Positions 42,761 to 51,710 of a stretch of 64,000 nucleotides of DNA are shown piece after piece. The translations under genes were made by a program, and so were the position numbers. Positions within the stretch are counted from its first letter, which is position 1; each line of letters starts with the position of its first letter. The notes under the pieces are model-generated. The model saw only the letters and a program-made list of their open reading frames with translations. It was not told the origin of the DNA and ran no database searches. Source of the DNA: an uncultured Opitutia bacterium (lineage in GTDB: Bacteria > Verrucomicrobiota > Verrucomicrobiia > Opitutales > Opitutaceae); assembly GCA_903881475.1 (NCBI GenBank), contig CAIRTK010000018.1:1-64000 (forward strand), written 5' to 3'.

Positions 42761-43072
42761 CTATTTTCCGCCGGGCGTCTGCTGCTGCTTGGCGCCATAG
42801 CTGCCCTTGCTGGGCAGGAAGGGCGCGATCTTGTCGACCAGCGGGGTCAGGAATTTCGGCTCGTTGCGCTCGTAGATCCAGTTGAAGCCGACGACGGTCA
42901 CGACCACGAAAATGATGATCGCCAGCACGATTTTGTTCATGTGGGCCACCTTCTGCAGGATGATCACCGCCACGATCAGCCCCAGCACCACCAGGCCGAC
43001 CTTCCACCAGAACTCCGGGGGGACGCGCTTCAGTTTGTCGATCGTGGTCTCGGCCGTGGCAAGAAACAGCAT
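42761..43072 (-). CDS. Small membrane protein, unknown
   Basis: This 103-aa protein has two membrane helices (FWWKVGLVVLGLIVAVIIL and NKIVLAIIIFVVVTVVGFNWIY) and a C-terminal polar tail (PFLPSKGSYGAKQQQTPGGK). The N-terminus before the first helix is short and charged (ETTIDKLKRVPPEF). I recognise no family. It lies on the same strand as moeA (86 bases upstream) and gnd. Its lower share of GC-only codons is due to Ile and Val runs. Confidence 0.7.
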   Translation of the reverse strand: MLFLATAETTIDKLKRVPPEFWWKVGLVVLGLIVAVIILQKVAHMNKIVLAIIIFVVVTVVGFNWIYERNEPKFLTPLVDKIAPFLPSKGSYGAKQQQTPGGK

Positions 43073-43158
43073 GCCCGATGACTAACAGCCGCCGGGTCTG
43101 AGACCAGACGAAACCCGCCGGCCGGGACGGGTTCAGCTTTTCTTTACCCTACCCGAAT

Positions 43159-44364
43159 TCAGGTCCAGGCGCGGAAAGGCGCGACGAAACCCAGGGGAAA
43201 ATCCGTCTGGTCCGCCGGCAATTCGACAAACCCGTCCGTACCCACCAGTCCGGCAAAATCCCCCGAGGTGTTGCTGGGATCGGGCAGGGCCAGCCGTTCG
43301 GCTCCCGCCCCGCTCGCGAGCCGGACCGGCAGCAAATACGCGAGCTTGGGCCGGAACGTGACCGGCGCGGCCAGCGCCACCGTGACCGGCGCGGCCGGCG
43401 GCTGGCCGCTGGCCTGGGCGAGGGCCGGCAGCACATAGCGGTGCAGGCACGTGTAGGCGGACACCGGATTGCCCGGCAGGGCGAATACCGGCTTGCCGTC
43501 CGGGTTGACGCCAAACCAAAACGGCTTGCCCGGCCGCTGCGCGACGCCGTGGAAGATCTTCTCCACGCCCTGGGCGGCCAGCTCGTCCGGCAGGAAATCG
43601 AATTTCCCCTTTGAAACCCCGCCGGTGATCAGCACGACATCGAATTCCGCGATGATGTGCCAGAGCATGTGCTCGATCTCGTGCCGCATGTCGTGGAGGT
43701 GAAACCGTTCCACGCGCGGATAGCCCGCCATGATCAGCGCCGCGCGGAGGGCGTGGTCGTTGCTGCGGCGGATCTGGTGGGGCGCCACCGGATCCCCGAC
43801 CTCCACCAGCTCGTCCCCGGTCGACACCACGGCAATCTTCGGCACGCGGCTCACCGTGAGCCGCGTCGCCCCGATGGCCGCGGCCACGGCCACTTCCCGG
43901 CCGGTGATGCGGGTGCCCGCGCGCACGATCACCCCGCCGAGCCGGTGGTCGCTGCCCCGGCGGTGCACGGCCTGGCCGGGTTTCACGGCCGGCACTGCGG
44001 GCCGCACCGTCATGCGTCCGTCGGCGCTTTCCGTATCCTCGTAGGGGATGACGCTGTCGGCTCCCTCCGGCAGCACCGAACCGGTCATCACCTCAATGCA
44101 GGCATCGGCCGCAGGGCCCAGTTGAAAGGGTCGCATCCCCGCCGCCTGCGTGGCCTCGACCCGGAAGGTCCGCTGGCCGGCCGCGAGTGCGGCGGCGCGC
44201 ACCGCGTACCCATCCATCGTCACCCGGTCAAAAGGCGGCAGGTCCCGGTCGCCGCGGAGGTCCCGGTGCAACACCCGGCCGGTCGCATCGGCAAGCGGGC
44301 ATTCCTCACTGGAGAACACCGGGAGGTTTTCCCGGATTTTGCGCTCGGCTTCAGCTGGAGTCAT
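43159..44364 (-). CDS. moeA: Molybdopterin molybdenumtransferase
   Basis: MoeA inserts molybdate into adenylated molybdopterin. The 401-aa protein starts at MTPAEAERKIRENLPVFSSE. It has PPFDRVTMDGYAVRAAAL, AGMRPFQLGPAADACIEVMTGSVLPEGADSVIPYED, VAVAAAIGATRLTVSRVPKIAVVSTGDELVEVGDP, ITGGVSKGKFDFLPDEL, GKPFWFGVNPDGKPVFALPGNPVSAYTCLH and a C-terminal domain with YLLPVRL. I chose 44364 because the upstream residues come from an inverted repeat. It is downstream of a transporter gene; other molybdenum cofactor genes are not in the window. Confidence 0.94.
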   Translation of the reverse strand: MTPAEAERKIRENLPVFSSEECPLADATGRVLHRDLRGDRDLPPFDRVTMDGYAVRAAALAAGQRTFRVEATQAAGMRPFQLGPAADACIEVMTGSVLPEGADSVIPYEDTESADGRMTVRPAVPAVKPGQAVHRRGSDHRLGGVIVRAGTRITGREVAVAAAIGATRLTVSRVPKIAVVSTGDELVEVGDPVAPHQIRRSNDHALRAALIMAGYPRVERFHLHDMRHEIEHMLWHIIAEFDVVLITGGVSKGKFDFLPDELAAQGVEKIFHGVAQRPGKPFWFGVNPDGKPVFALPGNPVSAYTCLHRYVLPALAQASGQPPAAPVTVALAAPVTFRPKLAYLLPVRLASGAGAERLALPDPSNTSGDFAGLVGTDGFVELPADQTDFPLGFVAPFRAWT

Positions 44365-44373
44365 GCAATCGGG

Positions 44374-44466
44374 GGTGGAACGCATTGTCCCCAATGCGCT
44401 GGTTGGCTCCGCCGACGATCAAGCCCGGATGGCGCGGCACAGCGCGTTGGGGACAACGCGCTCCAC
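44374..44466. repeat. Inverted repeat, GTTGTCCCCAACGCG family
   Basis: GGTGGAACGCATTGTCCCCA with ATGCGCTGG and CAGCGCGTTGGGGACAACGC with GCTCCACC are complementary with few mismatches. The element lies between the OPT gene and moeA, so the moeA promoter or leader contains it. Confidence 0.85.
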
Positions 44467-44521
44467 CTTTCAATCCTTGGTCCAGCGCCACCGACTTCAC
44501 GATCAAGTTCCCGGCCATGGT

Positions 44522-46504
44522 TCAGTAGAACAGGACGTTGATCACGGAGTTCGCGATGCCGGTGAGCGCCCAGCCGGCGATCAGGCCCGCGCAGATCGGC
44601 TCGCAGCCCTCGACCCAGAACACGTTGCCGGGGGTGCCGGGCACCGGGTTTCGCCGGCCCTGCCACCAGAACAGCAGGGCCCCGAGCCACATCGTTAACA
44701 CATACTCGGGCGGCAGCACGACCCCGAGCCCGATCGAGACCGCACTCAGCGGAAACCGGCCCTTGGTCGCGATCCGCGCGAGCTCGATGGCCGCGGCGCA
44801 TACCGCTGCGACAATCATCGAGGCCACGGCCGAGGCCGGCAACGACTTCAGGCCGTGGGCGATCAGGTCCGCCACACCGCGCCACTGCACGGCCGCGGGC
44901 ATGGCGAACTGGTCGGACACAATGGTCGAGGCCGAGCGCAGCCCGTCCTTCGCCGGCGGGAGGAACAGCAGGTAAAACAGCGGCACGGCGACCAGCGCGC
45001 CGGCGAAGATGCCGATCACATGGCCGATGGCCTGCTGCCGCGGCTTGGCGCCGAGCATGTAGCCGGGCTTGATGTCGGAGAGCAGGTTCGCCGCGTTGGC
45101 AGAAATCTCGGCGGTCATGCCGCCGGGAATGAGGTTGCTCGCCGGATTCGTGCGGTCGAACGCCGCCATGGTGAACTGCGTGATCTTCGCCAGCGAGCCG
45201 GTGGGCGTCCACGACGTGAGCGCCATGGAGTTCGTGCAGATCACGGCCAGCACGAAGATCAGCGGGAAAGAGATGAAGGCCAGGAACCACGGCACGCCGA
45301 AGAACGCGTGGGACACCGCCGCGCCCAGCACCGCGAGGACCGGCACTGCCACCGCCGACATCCACAGCGGCAGCTCGATGGACTTGAGCACGTCAGGCTC
45401 GCCCGGGCCGGCCGCCGGGGCCGGCCGCTTGAAGAGGCCCCGGAAAAGCTCGGGCTTGCCGGCGAGGCTGACGAGCGAACCGACTACCATCATCGCCACG
45501 GCCCACCAGAGGGACCACTGGTTGACGATCTCGGCGCGGGAGATCGCGATGACCGCGCCGCTGGCCGCCACGCGCGGCGCGATGTCGCCGTGCCGGATCA
45601 TGAGCGGCGCCAGGATGACGAAGTTGATGAACGCCCCGAGCAGGCAGCTCGTGGCCACCCGGATCCCCATCAGCCCGCCGACGCCCACCATCGACAGGTC
45701 CAGCGTGAGCCGCAGCCCGAGCTGGCGGAAGTCGGTGCCGAGGATGGACGGCGTCCAGAGGTGAAACCTCGCCGCGAGGTTATAGTAGTAGGAATCGAGG
45801 CGCTCGGGCCAGGTCCACGGCTCCTTCATCCCCAGCCAGGAATTCATCCGCAGCAGGGTGAACTGCACCAGCCGCATCCAGCCGTCACCGGTCAGAAAAT
45901 TGACGAAGGCCGCCAGCGCCGCGGTCCAGCCCAGCTGGCGGGCCTTGAAGAGGCCGGCCTCCGCTTTGCCATGGTACAGGGCATCGAGCACGACGCCAGC
46001 GGCCCGGCCCTCGGGAAATGGCAGCTGCTCCTCGTTGATGAACCGGCGCTTCATCGGAAACGCGAGGAAGACCCCCAGCACGGCGACCACGAGCATCCAC
46101 GCCAGCATGTGCCACCACGGGATGATTTTGCCCGTGACGATCATGTAGGCCGCCAGCGCCGAGATGAGCGGCGACGTCATGTAACCCGCCGCGGTGGCGA
46201 TCGATTGCGTGCAGTTGTTCTCGAGGATGGTGAAGTCCTGCGCGAATCCGCTCCGGGCCAGCGCGCGATAAAACGCGAAGGCCAGGATCACCGAGGTGAG
46301 GCCGACCCCGGTCGTGATGCCGGTCTTGCCGCCGATATAGAGGTTGGTCGCCGCGAGGACGCCGCCGAGCAGGAACCCGGTCAGGGCCGACCGCAGGGTC
46401 AGCTGCGGCATGTCGCCGCGATAGACATTTTCAAACCACCAGCGGTCCTTTTGCGCCCGGGTCCAGGTGCGGATCTGCTCGTCGGTCAGTTGGGGTAGAG
46501 CCAT
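44522..46504 (-). CDS. OPT-family oligopeptide/metal-chelate transporter
   Basis: This 660-aa protein has about 14 to 16 membrane helices and OPT-family blocks: LTLRSALTGFLLGGVLAATNLYIGGKTGITTG, the signature FTILENNCTQSIATAAGYM, FPMKRRFINEEQLPFPEGRAAG and VGVGGLMGIRVATSCLLGAFIN. INTNSMALTSWTPTG-like CTNSMALTSWTPTGSLAK is another. OPT transporters take up short peptides or metal-siderophore complexes with protons. The start at 46504 gives the usual soluble N-terminus (MALPQLTDEQIRTW). No other transport genes are adjacent. Confidence 0.88.
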   Translation of the reverse strand: MALPQLTDEQIRTWTRAQKDRWWFENVYRGDMPQLTLRSALTGFLLGGVLAATNLYIGGKTGITTGVGLTSVILAFAFYRALARSGFAQDFTILENNCTQSIATAAGYMTSPLISALAAYMIVTGKIIPWWHMLAWMLVVAVLGVFLAFPMKRRFINEEQLPFPEGRAAGVVLDALYHGKAEAGLFKARQLGWTAALAAFVNFLTGDGWMRLVQFTLLRMNSWLGMKEPWTWPERLDSYYYNLAARFHLWTPSILGTDFRQLGLRLTLDLSMVGVGGLMGIRVATSCLLGAFINFVILAPLMIRHGDIAPRVAASGAVIAISRAEIVNQWSLWWAVAMMVVGSLVSLAGKPELFRGLFKRPAPAAGPGEPDVLKSIELPLWMSAVAVPVLAVLGAAVSHAFFGVPWFLAFISFPLIFVLAVICTNSMALTSWTPTGSLAKITQFTMAAFDRTNPASNLIPGGMTAEISANAANLLSDIKPGYMLGAKPRQQAIGHVIGIFAGALVAVPLFYLLFLPPAKDGLRSASTIVSDQFAMPAAVQWRGVADLIAHGLKSLPASAVASMIVAAVCAAAIELARIATKGRFPLSAVSIGLGVVLPPEYVLTMWLGALLFWWQGRRNPVPGTPGNVFWVEGCEPICAGLIAGWALTGIANSVINVLFY

Positions 46505-46555
46505 GGGGAGTTTCCGGCGCAGCGTGGCTCGCATCGGAAAAAACACGAGGCTTTC

Positions 46556-46630
46556 GTAGCAGCCGACGTGAGGAGGCTGGTTTGAAACTCACGAGTAATG
46601 ACAGCCCAGCCTCCTCACGTCGGCTGCTAC
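46556..46630. repeat. Perfect 25-bp inverted repeat, TAGCAGCCGACG family
   Basis: The 25 bases at 46556-46580 (beginning GTAGCAGCCGACGTGAGGAG) are the exact reverse complement of 46606-46630. The spacer is 25 bases. A single related arm occurs at 60442-60466. The perfect match suggests a recent or maintained element. Confidence 0.95.
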
Positions 46631-46656
46631 CGGCGGATACGGGCCGGATCTTCCCC

Positions 46657-47535
46657 CTACTCGTAGCGCGCCGCGCGGCCGAAGTAGTTCAGCGTCCAGA
46701 TTTCCTTCCACACGCGGTAGCGGCCCTCGTGCGTGATCTTGCCGAGGTCCTCGCGATCCTGCTGCGAGTGGAGAAACCCCAGCTCCGTGTTCAGCCGGTC
46801 CAGCTCGCCCTGGGTGGAATTCAGGTCCGTGAGGGGATCCGTGGTGAACGGCACCGCCGTTTCCCCGGCCCGGGCCAGGCGCTGGCGGTGGCGCTCCAGC
46901 AGGCGCCCCAAGGACCGGCAGAGCGGCAGGCGTTCCACGGACCAGTGCTCGGGATAAAAGCCGGCGAAGGGGACATACAGGTTGTCGGTCACAAAGCGCC
47001 GGCCGCCGGCCGTCAGTGACATCACGGCAAAGCAGACGGTCACCGCGCCGCTGGACTGGGGAATGAAAGTCACCTGGATCCGGATGGCGGCATCGGGGCT
47101 TTGATAGATCGAGACCCGCAGGTAAATGCCCCCGCCGATCTCGGCCTTCATCGCCTGGGCCTGCTTGAAGCCCTGCGACCGCAGCCAGTCTCGCAGCTGC
47201 AGCATCCGGCGCTGGGTCGGCCATTCATCACCACCCTGGTTGGCGACATAGCGCGGGAACAGGGGCAGCGGACTCACGCTGAGGGCGTAGATACTGAGCC
47301 AGTTGAGCAGGGTCTCGCCCAGGAACCAGAGGAGGAAAAAGACCGTCACGAGCGCCCAGTATGGGCGGTCAACGAACTGGAAATCGAGGCAGACCTGCGC
47401 CGCGCCAAAGGCAAACACGCCCCAGCGCAACCAGCGGTCGGCAATGGACAGCACGGGGGAGGCCACGCGCTGGTTGACCTGGGCGAGCACGAGCGAGAGG
47501 AGGATGGCGGCAAGGATGAGGTAGGGGATTTCCAC
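46657..47535 (-). CDS. Membrane protein with cytoplasmic domain, unknown
   Basis: This 292-aa protein has three or four N-terminal membrane helices (MEIPYLILAAILLSLVLAQV, WLRWGVFAFGAAQVCLDFQF, ALVTVFFLLWFLGETLLNWL). A soluble domain from about residue 105 to the end follows, with a polar helix-rich pattern (PFTTDPLTDLNSTQGELDRLNTELGFLHSQQDREDLGKITHEGRYRVWKEIW). I recognise no family. A highly symmetric inverted repeat follows, then dnaN on the same strand. Whether this protein belongs with the replication clamp is not clear. Confidence 0.7.
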   Translation of the reverse strand: MEIPYLILAAILLSLVLAQVNQRVASPVLSIADRWLRWGVFAFGAAQVCLDFQFVDRPYWALVTVFFLLWFLGETLLNWLSIYALSVSPLPLFPRYVANQGGDEWPTQRRMLQLRDWLRSQGFKQAQAMKAEIGGGIYLRVSIYQSPDAAIRIQVTFIPQSSGAVTVCFAVMSLTAGGRRFVTDNLYVPFAGFYPEHWSVERLPLCRSLGRLLERHRQRLARAGETAVPFTTDPLTDLNSTQGELDRLNTELGFLHSQQDREDLGKITHEGRYRVWKEIWTLNYFGRAARYE

Positions 47536-47573
47536 GAGGGGTCGGGAGCAGCGGAGAAATTGGGATGCCGGGG

Positions 47574-47626
47574 CAGGGCGGATTATCCCTCATCCGCCGC
47601 GGCGCGTTAAGGATAACGCGCCCTAC
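47574..47626. repeat. Inverted repeat, AGGGCGCGTTATCC family
   Basis: AGGGCGGATTATCCCTCATC and GGCGCGTTAAGGATAACGCG with CCCT are complementary with a few mismatches. A second member of the family is at 55411-55463. It lies 22 bases from the dnaN stop. Confidence 0.85.
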
Positions 47627-47648
47627 CATCGTCACCGGAGTCGAAAAA

Positions 47649-48773
47649 TCAACTGAGCCGGACGGGCATGATCACACAGATGAAGCTGTCGAGGGTCTTG
47701 AAGACCCCGGGGCTCACCTCGTCCTTCAGCTCGAAGAAAATCTCGTCCTTGGTCAGCGCCCGGAGCGGATCCATCACAAACACCGGATTGAACGCGACCT
47801 GCAGTTCCGGCCCGCTGTAGCCTATCGCCATCGATTCGTGCGCCTCGCCGAAATCCGGGCTCTGCGCGGTGATCTCGAGCAGGTTGCTCGAGAGCTTGAT
47901 CTTGACCGAGTTGGATTTCTCCGAGCATACGAGCGCGGCGCGGTGTACGCACTGGAGGAAGAGCTCGCGCTCCAGCTTGATGCGCTGGTGGGTCTCCTTC
48001 GGGATGACCTGGTTGTAGTTCGGGTAGTTGCCCTCGACGACCTTCGAGTAGAGATAGACGTGATCGATGAGCCCGCTGGTGTCCTTGTCCGTCGCGATCT
48101 GGAACGCCGCGCGGCGCTCGTTGAAGTTGATCTTCAGCTTCTCGCCCTTGTCGAGGAGTCGCGTCAGCTCGCCCACGGTCTTGGCTGGCAGGATGATGGC
48201 GCCGGCGGAGGCCGCGGGCACGTCGAGTTCCTTCGAGACCAGGGCCAGGCGCCGGCCATCGGTCGCGACCAGCGAGAGCTTGGCGTCCTTGAAGTTGAAA
48301 TAGACACCGTTGAGGATGTAACGCGTCTCGTCGCTCGACTGGGCGTAGGCGACGCTCTTGAGCATCGCGGTGAGTTCGGCCTGTTCGAGCGTGTAGGCCT
48401 TTTCGTCGCCGAATTCCGGCAGCGGGGGAAATTCCTCCTTGCCGATGCCCATGATGCGGAAATTGGAGCCGCCGGAGGTCAGCTTGACCTGGTGGTTCGG
48501 CGAAGCGTCGAAGGTGACATCGACGTTGGGCAGCTCGCGCACGATGGTGGCAAGGCGCTTGACCGGCAGCGTGACCGACCCGGTTTCCTTCACCTCGGCC
48601 TTGATCTTGCAGCGGATGCCGAGGTCGAGGTTGGTGGTGGTCAGCGAAATCTGGTCCTTCTCGGCCTCAATCAGCACGTTGCTCAGGATCGGCATCGTGG
48701 CCTTGGAGCCGACCACGTTGAGCACTTGGGCAAGGCCGTTGGCGAAATGGTCGCGGTTGATTTTAAATTTCAT
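47649..48773 (-). CDS. dnaN: DNA polymerase III beta sliding clamp
   Basis: The 374-aa beta clamp has all three clamp domains: [44 protein letters not shown] at the start, [12 protein letters not shown] and [14 protein letters not shown] in the middle. The C-terminal [45 protein letters not shown] is the conserved end with the partner-binding pocket. It is the processivity factor for chromosomal replication. dnaA is not beside it in this window, and no cluster of DnaA boxes was seen upstream. Confidence 0.97.
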   Translation of the reverse strand: MKFKINRDHFANGLAQVLNVVGSKATMPILSNVLIEAEKDQISLTTTNLDLGIRCKIKAEVKETGSVTLPVKRLATIVRELPNVDVTFDASPNHQVKLTSGGSNFRIMGIGKEEFPPLPEFGDEKAYTLEQAELTAMLKSVAYAQSSDETRYILNGVYFNFKDAKLSLVATDGRRLALVSKELDVPAASAGAIILPAKTVGELTRLLDKGEKLKINFNERRAAFQIATDKDTSGLIDHVYLYSKVVEGNYPNYNQVIPKETHQRIKLERELFLQCVHRAALVCSEKSNSVKIKLSSNLLEITAQSPDFGEAHESMAIGYSGPELQVAFNPVFVMDPLRALTKDEIFFELKDEVSPGVFKTLDSFICVIMPVRLS

Positions 48774-49001
48774 GAGGCAGGGTGGGAGAACCGGCTGTGG
48801 GATGCTAACAAAGTCTATTAGGATAAGGGATCAATAAGTAATTAAAGCAGTATTATTATAGGCGGCCAGCAACTCCAACAATCGGCCCTTTTACCTCTGA
48901 AAACGGGCTGGTTTTGTCCGGTGAAGAACCGCCGCCGGCCGGCCGGCAACCCCGGGGTTATTCGCCGGCCCGGAATTGCTGGCAAGTCATGGGCAGCTTG
49001 T

Positions 49002-49892
49002 TCACACGGGATTCGCCGGCAGGGGCGGACGCGGCCGGCCGGGCCGGCGCCATTGGCGGATCAGTCCGTAGAAAATATAGCCTAGGCAGGCGCAAAGCAG
49101 GGCCACTTCCTTGAAGAGCACCACCAGGCCGGCAAAGGCCAGGAAGAGCACGAAGGGCTGCAGCCGCGTCCGGGTCTGGAGATCCACGCCCTTGCCGCTC
49201 GGGTAGCGCACCGTGCTCACCATCAGGATCGCGATGAGCAGCATCAGCGGCGGCAGCGCGAGGGCCCAGAGCCGCAGCGATTTGTCCGTGGCCGCCAGAT
49301 GCAGCAGGAAAAGCACGAGCGAGGCCACGGTGGCCGCCGCGGCCGGCACCGGCAGGCCGACGAAATCCCTGTTGGTGTCCTTCTTGTTGCCGTGGAGCAG
49401 GGGGTTGGTGAGGACGTTGAACCGCGCGAGCCGGACCGCCGCGCACAGCAGGTAGATGAAGCCCAGGAACCAGCCGATGTTGCGGAAGCTCTCGTAACCC
49501 TGCGTCGGCGAAAGGATCAGGAAGAAAACCATCAGGGCCGGGGCGATGCCGAACGAGATGACATCCGCGAGGGAATCGAACTCCGCGCCAAACAGGGACT
49601 CGCGGCCGCCCATCCGGGCCAGCCGGCCGTCCAGCGTGTCGAACGCCGCTGCCCCGAAGATGAACCACACCGCCTGCGTGTAGTGGCCGGAGGAGGATTG
49701 GTTGAGGTATTCCCCGGTCGGGAGCGTTTCCGCCAGCCGGGCCTGGATGCAGTGGATCACCGCGACAAAGCCGCAGAACAGGTTGCCCGCCGTCATCAGG
49801 TTCGGCAGGAAGTAGATCCGGCTGGCCTGCGTGACATTATACGGGTCCTCGCGCGCGGCGAGGTCGTCGGAACCGGAGCGGCGGAAGTTCAT
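49002..49892 (-). CDS. pssA: CDP-diacylglycerol-serine O-phosphatidyltransferase
   Basis: PssA makes phosphatidylserine from CDP-diacylglycerol and serine, the entry to phosphatidylethanolamine. The 296-aa membrane protein has the CDP-alcohol motif D85-x2-DG-x2-AR-x8-G-x3-D-x3-D110 in AAAFDTLDGRLARMGGRESL and on to FDSLAD, with eight or so helices. It begins with a hydrophilic N-terminus that includes SRIYFLPNLMTAGNLFCGFVAV. Its start overlaps the stop of a RelE-like gene by four bases (49889-49892), so the two are co-translated. The 228 bases to dnaN hold no gene. Confidence 0.93.
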   Translation of the reverse strand: MNFRRSGSDDLAAREDPYNVTQASRIYFLPNLMTAGNLFCGFVAVIHCIQARLAETLPTGEYLNQSSSGHYTQAVWFIFGAAAFDTLDGRLARMGGRESLFGAEFDSLADVISFGIAPALMVFFLILSPTQGYESFRNIGWFLGFIYLLCAAVRLARFNVLTNPLLHGNKKDTNRDFVGLPVPAAAATVASLVLFLLHLAATDKSLRLWALALPPLMLLIAILMVSTVRYPSGKGVDLQTRTRLQPFVLFLAFAGLVVLFKEVALLCACLGYIFYGLIRQWRRPGRPRPPLPANPV

Positions 49893-50239
49893 TTCGTGAG
49901 GCTCTCCAGGTATTTCCAGAACTTGGAATGCTGTTCGACCAGCTGCTGCTCGGACACGGGCAGCTTGTTGCGGAGCAGGAAGTCCTCCAGCGAGTTCTTG
50001 TGGAGGATGTAGTGCGTGTGCAGGGTTTCGCCCTTGACCTCGAAATAGAACCGGTAGTCGCCCGCGCGCAGCCGGTAGTATTCGCGCTCGCCGCGGTGAA
50101 ACCGCCCGAGCGGCTCGCGCGGGTGGGTAAGGTCCGCCGGCTTAAGGCTGCTGATGGGCTCGATGAGCTCGAGCTGGGCCAGCTTGTCCAGCCGGTTGAG
50201 CTCATGCATGCTCTGCTCGGAAAACGTGACCTGGTACAT
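49889..50239 (-). CDS. RelE/ParE-fold protein without antitoxin
   Basis: This 116-aa protein resembles RelE/ParE-type plasmid stabilisation proteins: YQVTFSEQSMHELNRLDKLAQLELIEPISSLKP, then PLGRFHRGEREYYRLRAGDYRFYFEVKGETLHTHYILHKNSLEDF. The RLRAGDYRFYF block is the core of the RelE fold. No antitoxin gene is adjacent. Instead the stop overlaps the pssA start. It is probably not a classical toxin but a domesticated relative, perhaps acting on translation or RNA near the membrane-lipid gene. Start 50239 (MYQVTFSEQ) is chosen over an upstream one. Confidence 0.75.
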   Translation of the reverse strand: MYQVTFSEQSMHELNRLDKLAQLELIEPISSLKPADLTHPREPLGRFHRGEREYYRLRAGDYRFYFEVKGETLHTHYILHKNSLEDFLLRNKLPVSEQQLVEQHSKFWKYLESLTK

Positions 50240-50386
50240 GGCGGACGGGTCACTCGCCACCAAGGCGGGCTCCCGGCGTCATGCCCGGAGCCGGTCGCAG
50301 GTGGGAAATTTGGCAGGGGGCGCCCATGAAAAAAACGGTTCTATCTCCGTCCCCTTGCTCGGCAACGCTATTCCATGACGCGGCAC

Positions 50387-50450
50387 GGGCGTAGCGCAGG
50401 CATTCTGCCTGCATCGGAATAAAAGCAGGCAAGATGCCTGCGCTACGCCC
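50387..50450. repeat. Perfect 17-bp inverted repeat, GGGCGTAGCGCAGGCAT family
   Basis: GGGCGTAGCGCAGGCAT (50387-50403) and its exact complement at 50434-50450 enclose two further copies of GCAGGC/GCCTGC words. It lies in the divergent gap between the RelE-like gene and ilvA, where no other feature is visible. Confidence 0.92.
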
Positions 50451-50495
50451 ATCTTTCTGGTTCCCACGCGGCGGCGGGCGGGCTAGACCGTCGCC

Positions 50496-51710
50496 ATGCC
50501 TGTTACTTTGTCCGACATTCGCGCCGCCCAGCGCCGCATCGCGGGTGGGGTCATCGTCTCGCCCTGTCCCGAGTCTATTCCGCTTTCCGAGATCACCGGC
50601 GCGCGCATCGTCTGCAAACTCGACAACTTCCAGCGGACGGGCTCGTTCAAGGAGCGCGGCGCGCGCAACGCCCTGCTGCGGCTTTCCCCCGCGGCGAAGC
50701 AGCGCGGCGTGATCGCCGCTAGCGCCGGCAACCACGCGCTCGGGCTCGCCTACCACGGCCGGCTGCTGGGTATCCCGGTCACGGTGGTCATGCCGGACTA
50801 CGCCCCGCTCATCAAGATCACCACCTGCCAGCGGCTCGGCGCCACCGTGATCGTGCGCGGGAAGGATTTTGCCGAGGCCCGCGCGGAGGCCGATCTTCTC
50901 GTCGCCAGCCGGCACTTCACCTACATCCATGGGTTTGACGCGCCCGACATCATCGCCGGCCAGGGCACCATCGGGCTGGAAATCCTGAAGCAGGTGCCGG
51001 ACGTCGACGCCATCGTCTGCCCGGTCGGGGGCGGCGGGCTCATCGCCGGCCTGTCCCTCGCGGTGAAGTCCCTGCGCCCGCGCGTGAAGGTCATCGGCGT
51101 CGAAAGCGTTTCCACCGGAAATTTCGCCGCCGCACTGCGCGCGGGCAAACCGGTCACCGTCGCCCGCCGGCCCACGCTGGCCGACGGCCTGGCCACGCTC
51201 ACGGTGGGCGCCAACGCCTTCGCGTTGGCCCGCCGCCATGTGGACCAGGTCGTGAGCGTGACCGAGGACTGGATCTCCCTCGCCATCCTGCGGATGGTCG
51301 AGCTGGAGAAGACCGTGGTCGAGGGCGCCGCCGCCACGCCGCTCGCGGCGATGATGGCCGGCCGGCTGCCGAAGCTGCGAGGGAAGAAGGTCGTGCTGGT
51401 CGTCTGCGGCGGCAACATCGACCCGGCCATCCTCAGCCGGGTGATCGAGAAGGGCCTGGTGCACGACGGCCGCCTGACGCGCTTTACCGCCAAGATCAGC
51501 GACCGGCCCGGCGGGCTCGCCATGCTGTGCCGCGTGATCGCCGACGCCGGCGCCAGCATCAAAGACATCACACACGACCGCGCCTTCAGCGGGCCGGATG
51601 TGTACGCGGTGCATGCCGTCTGCACGGTCGAGACCCGCGACCACGCCCACATCGCGGCGCTGCACCGTGCCCTGAAGAAGCACGGCTTCCCGCTCGTCGT
51701 GGAGCAATGA
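50496..51710 (+). CDS. ilvA: Threonine ammonia-lyase with ACT domain
   Basis: This 404-aa PLP enzyme deaminates threonine to 2-oxobutanoate, the first step to isoleucine or of threonine breakdown. It has KLDNFQRTGSFKERGARNALL with the PLP Lys (K52), ASAGNHALGLAYHGRLLGI, YIHGFDAPDIIAGQGTIGLEI, the phosphate loop CPVGGGGLIAGL, EKTVVEGAAATPLAAMM and VVCGGNID. The C-terminal 80 residues (ISDRPGGLAMLCRVIADAG) form one ACT domain. The single ACT domain and length resemble the biodegradative type (tdcB-like), so the biosynthetic role is not certain. Its stop overlaps the start of a sugar ABC gene. Confidence 0.9.
   Translation: MPVTLSDIRAAQRRIAGGVIVSPCPESIPLSEITGARIVCKLDNFQRTGSFKERGARNALLRLSPAAKQRGVIAASAGNHALGLAYHGRLLGIPVTVVMPDYAPLIKITTCQRLGATVIVRGKDFAEARAEADLLVASRHFTYIHGFDAPDIIAGQGTIGLEILKQVPDVDAIVCPVGGGGLIAGLSLAVKSLRPRVKVIGVESVSTGNFAAALRAGKPVTVARRPTLADGLATLTVGANAFALARRHVDQVVSVTEDWISLAILRMVELEKTVVEGAAATPLAAMMAGRLPKLRGKKVVLVVCGGNIDPAILSRVIEKGLVHDGRLTRFTAKISDRPGGLAMLCRVIADAGASIKDITHDRAFSGPDVYAVHAVCTVETRDHAHIAALHRALKKHGFPLVVEQ

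Noticed and set aside
43086-43150. Terminator after moeA (AACCCG / CGGGTT hairpin)
   Set aside because: The stem is short and on the minus strand it lacks a T run, so it is not supported as a terminator.
44855-46498. 547-codon open frame on the plus strand over the OPT transporter gene
   Set aside because: It is a GC-driven shadow with Arg, His and Gln-rich low complexity; the OPT reading is well supported.
48774-49001. Replication origin next to dnaN
   Set aside because: The 228 bases are locally AT-rich, but no set of TTATCCACA-like DnaA boxes is visible and dnaA is not adjacent.
49889-50239. Complete toxin-antitoxin system
   Set aside because: A RelE-fold gene is present but no small antitoxin frame is found on either side.
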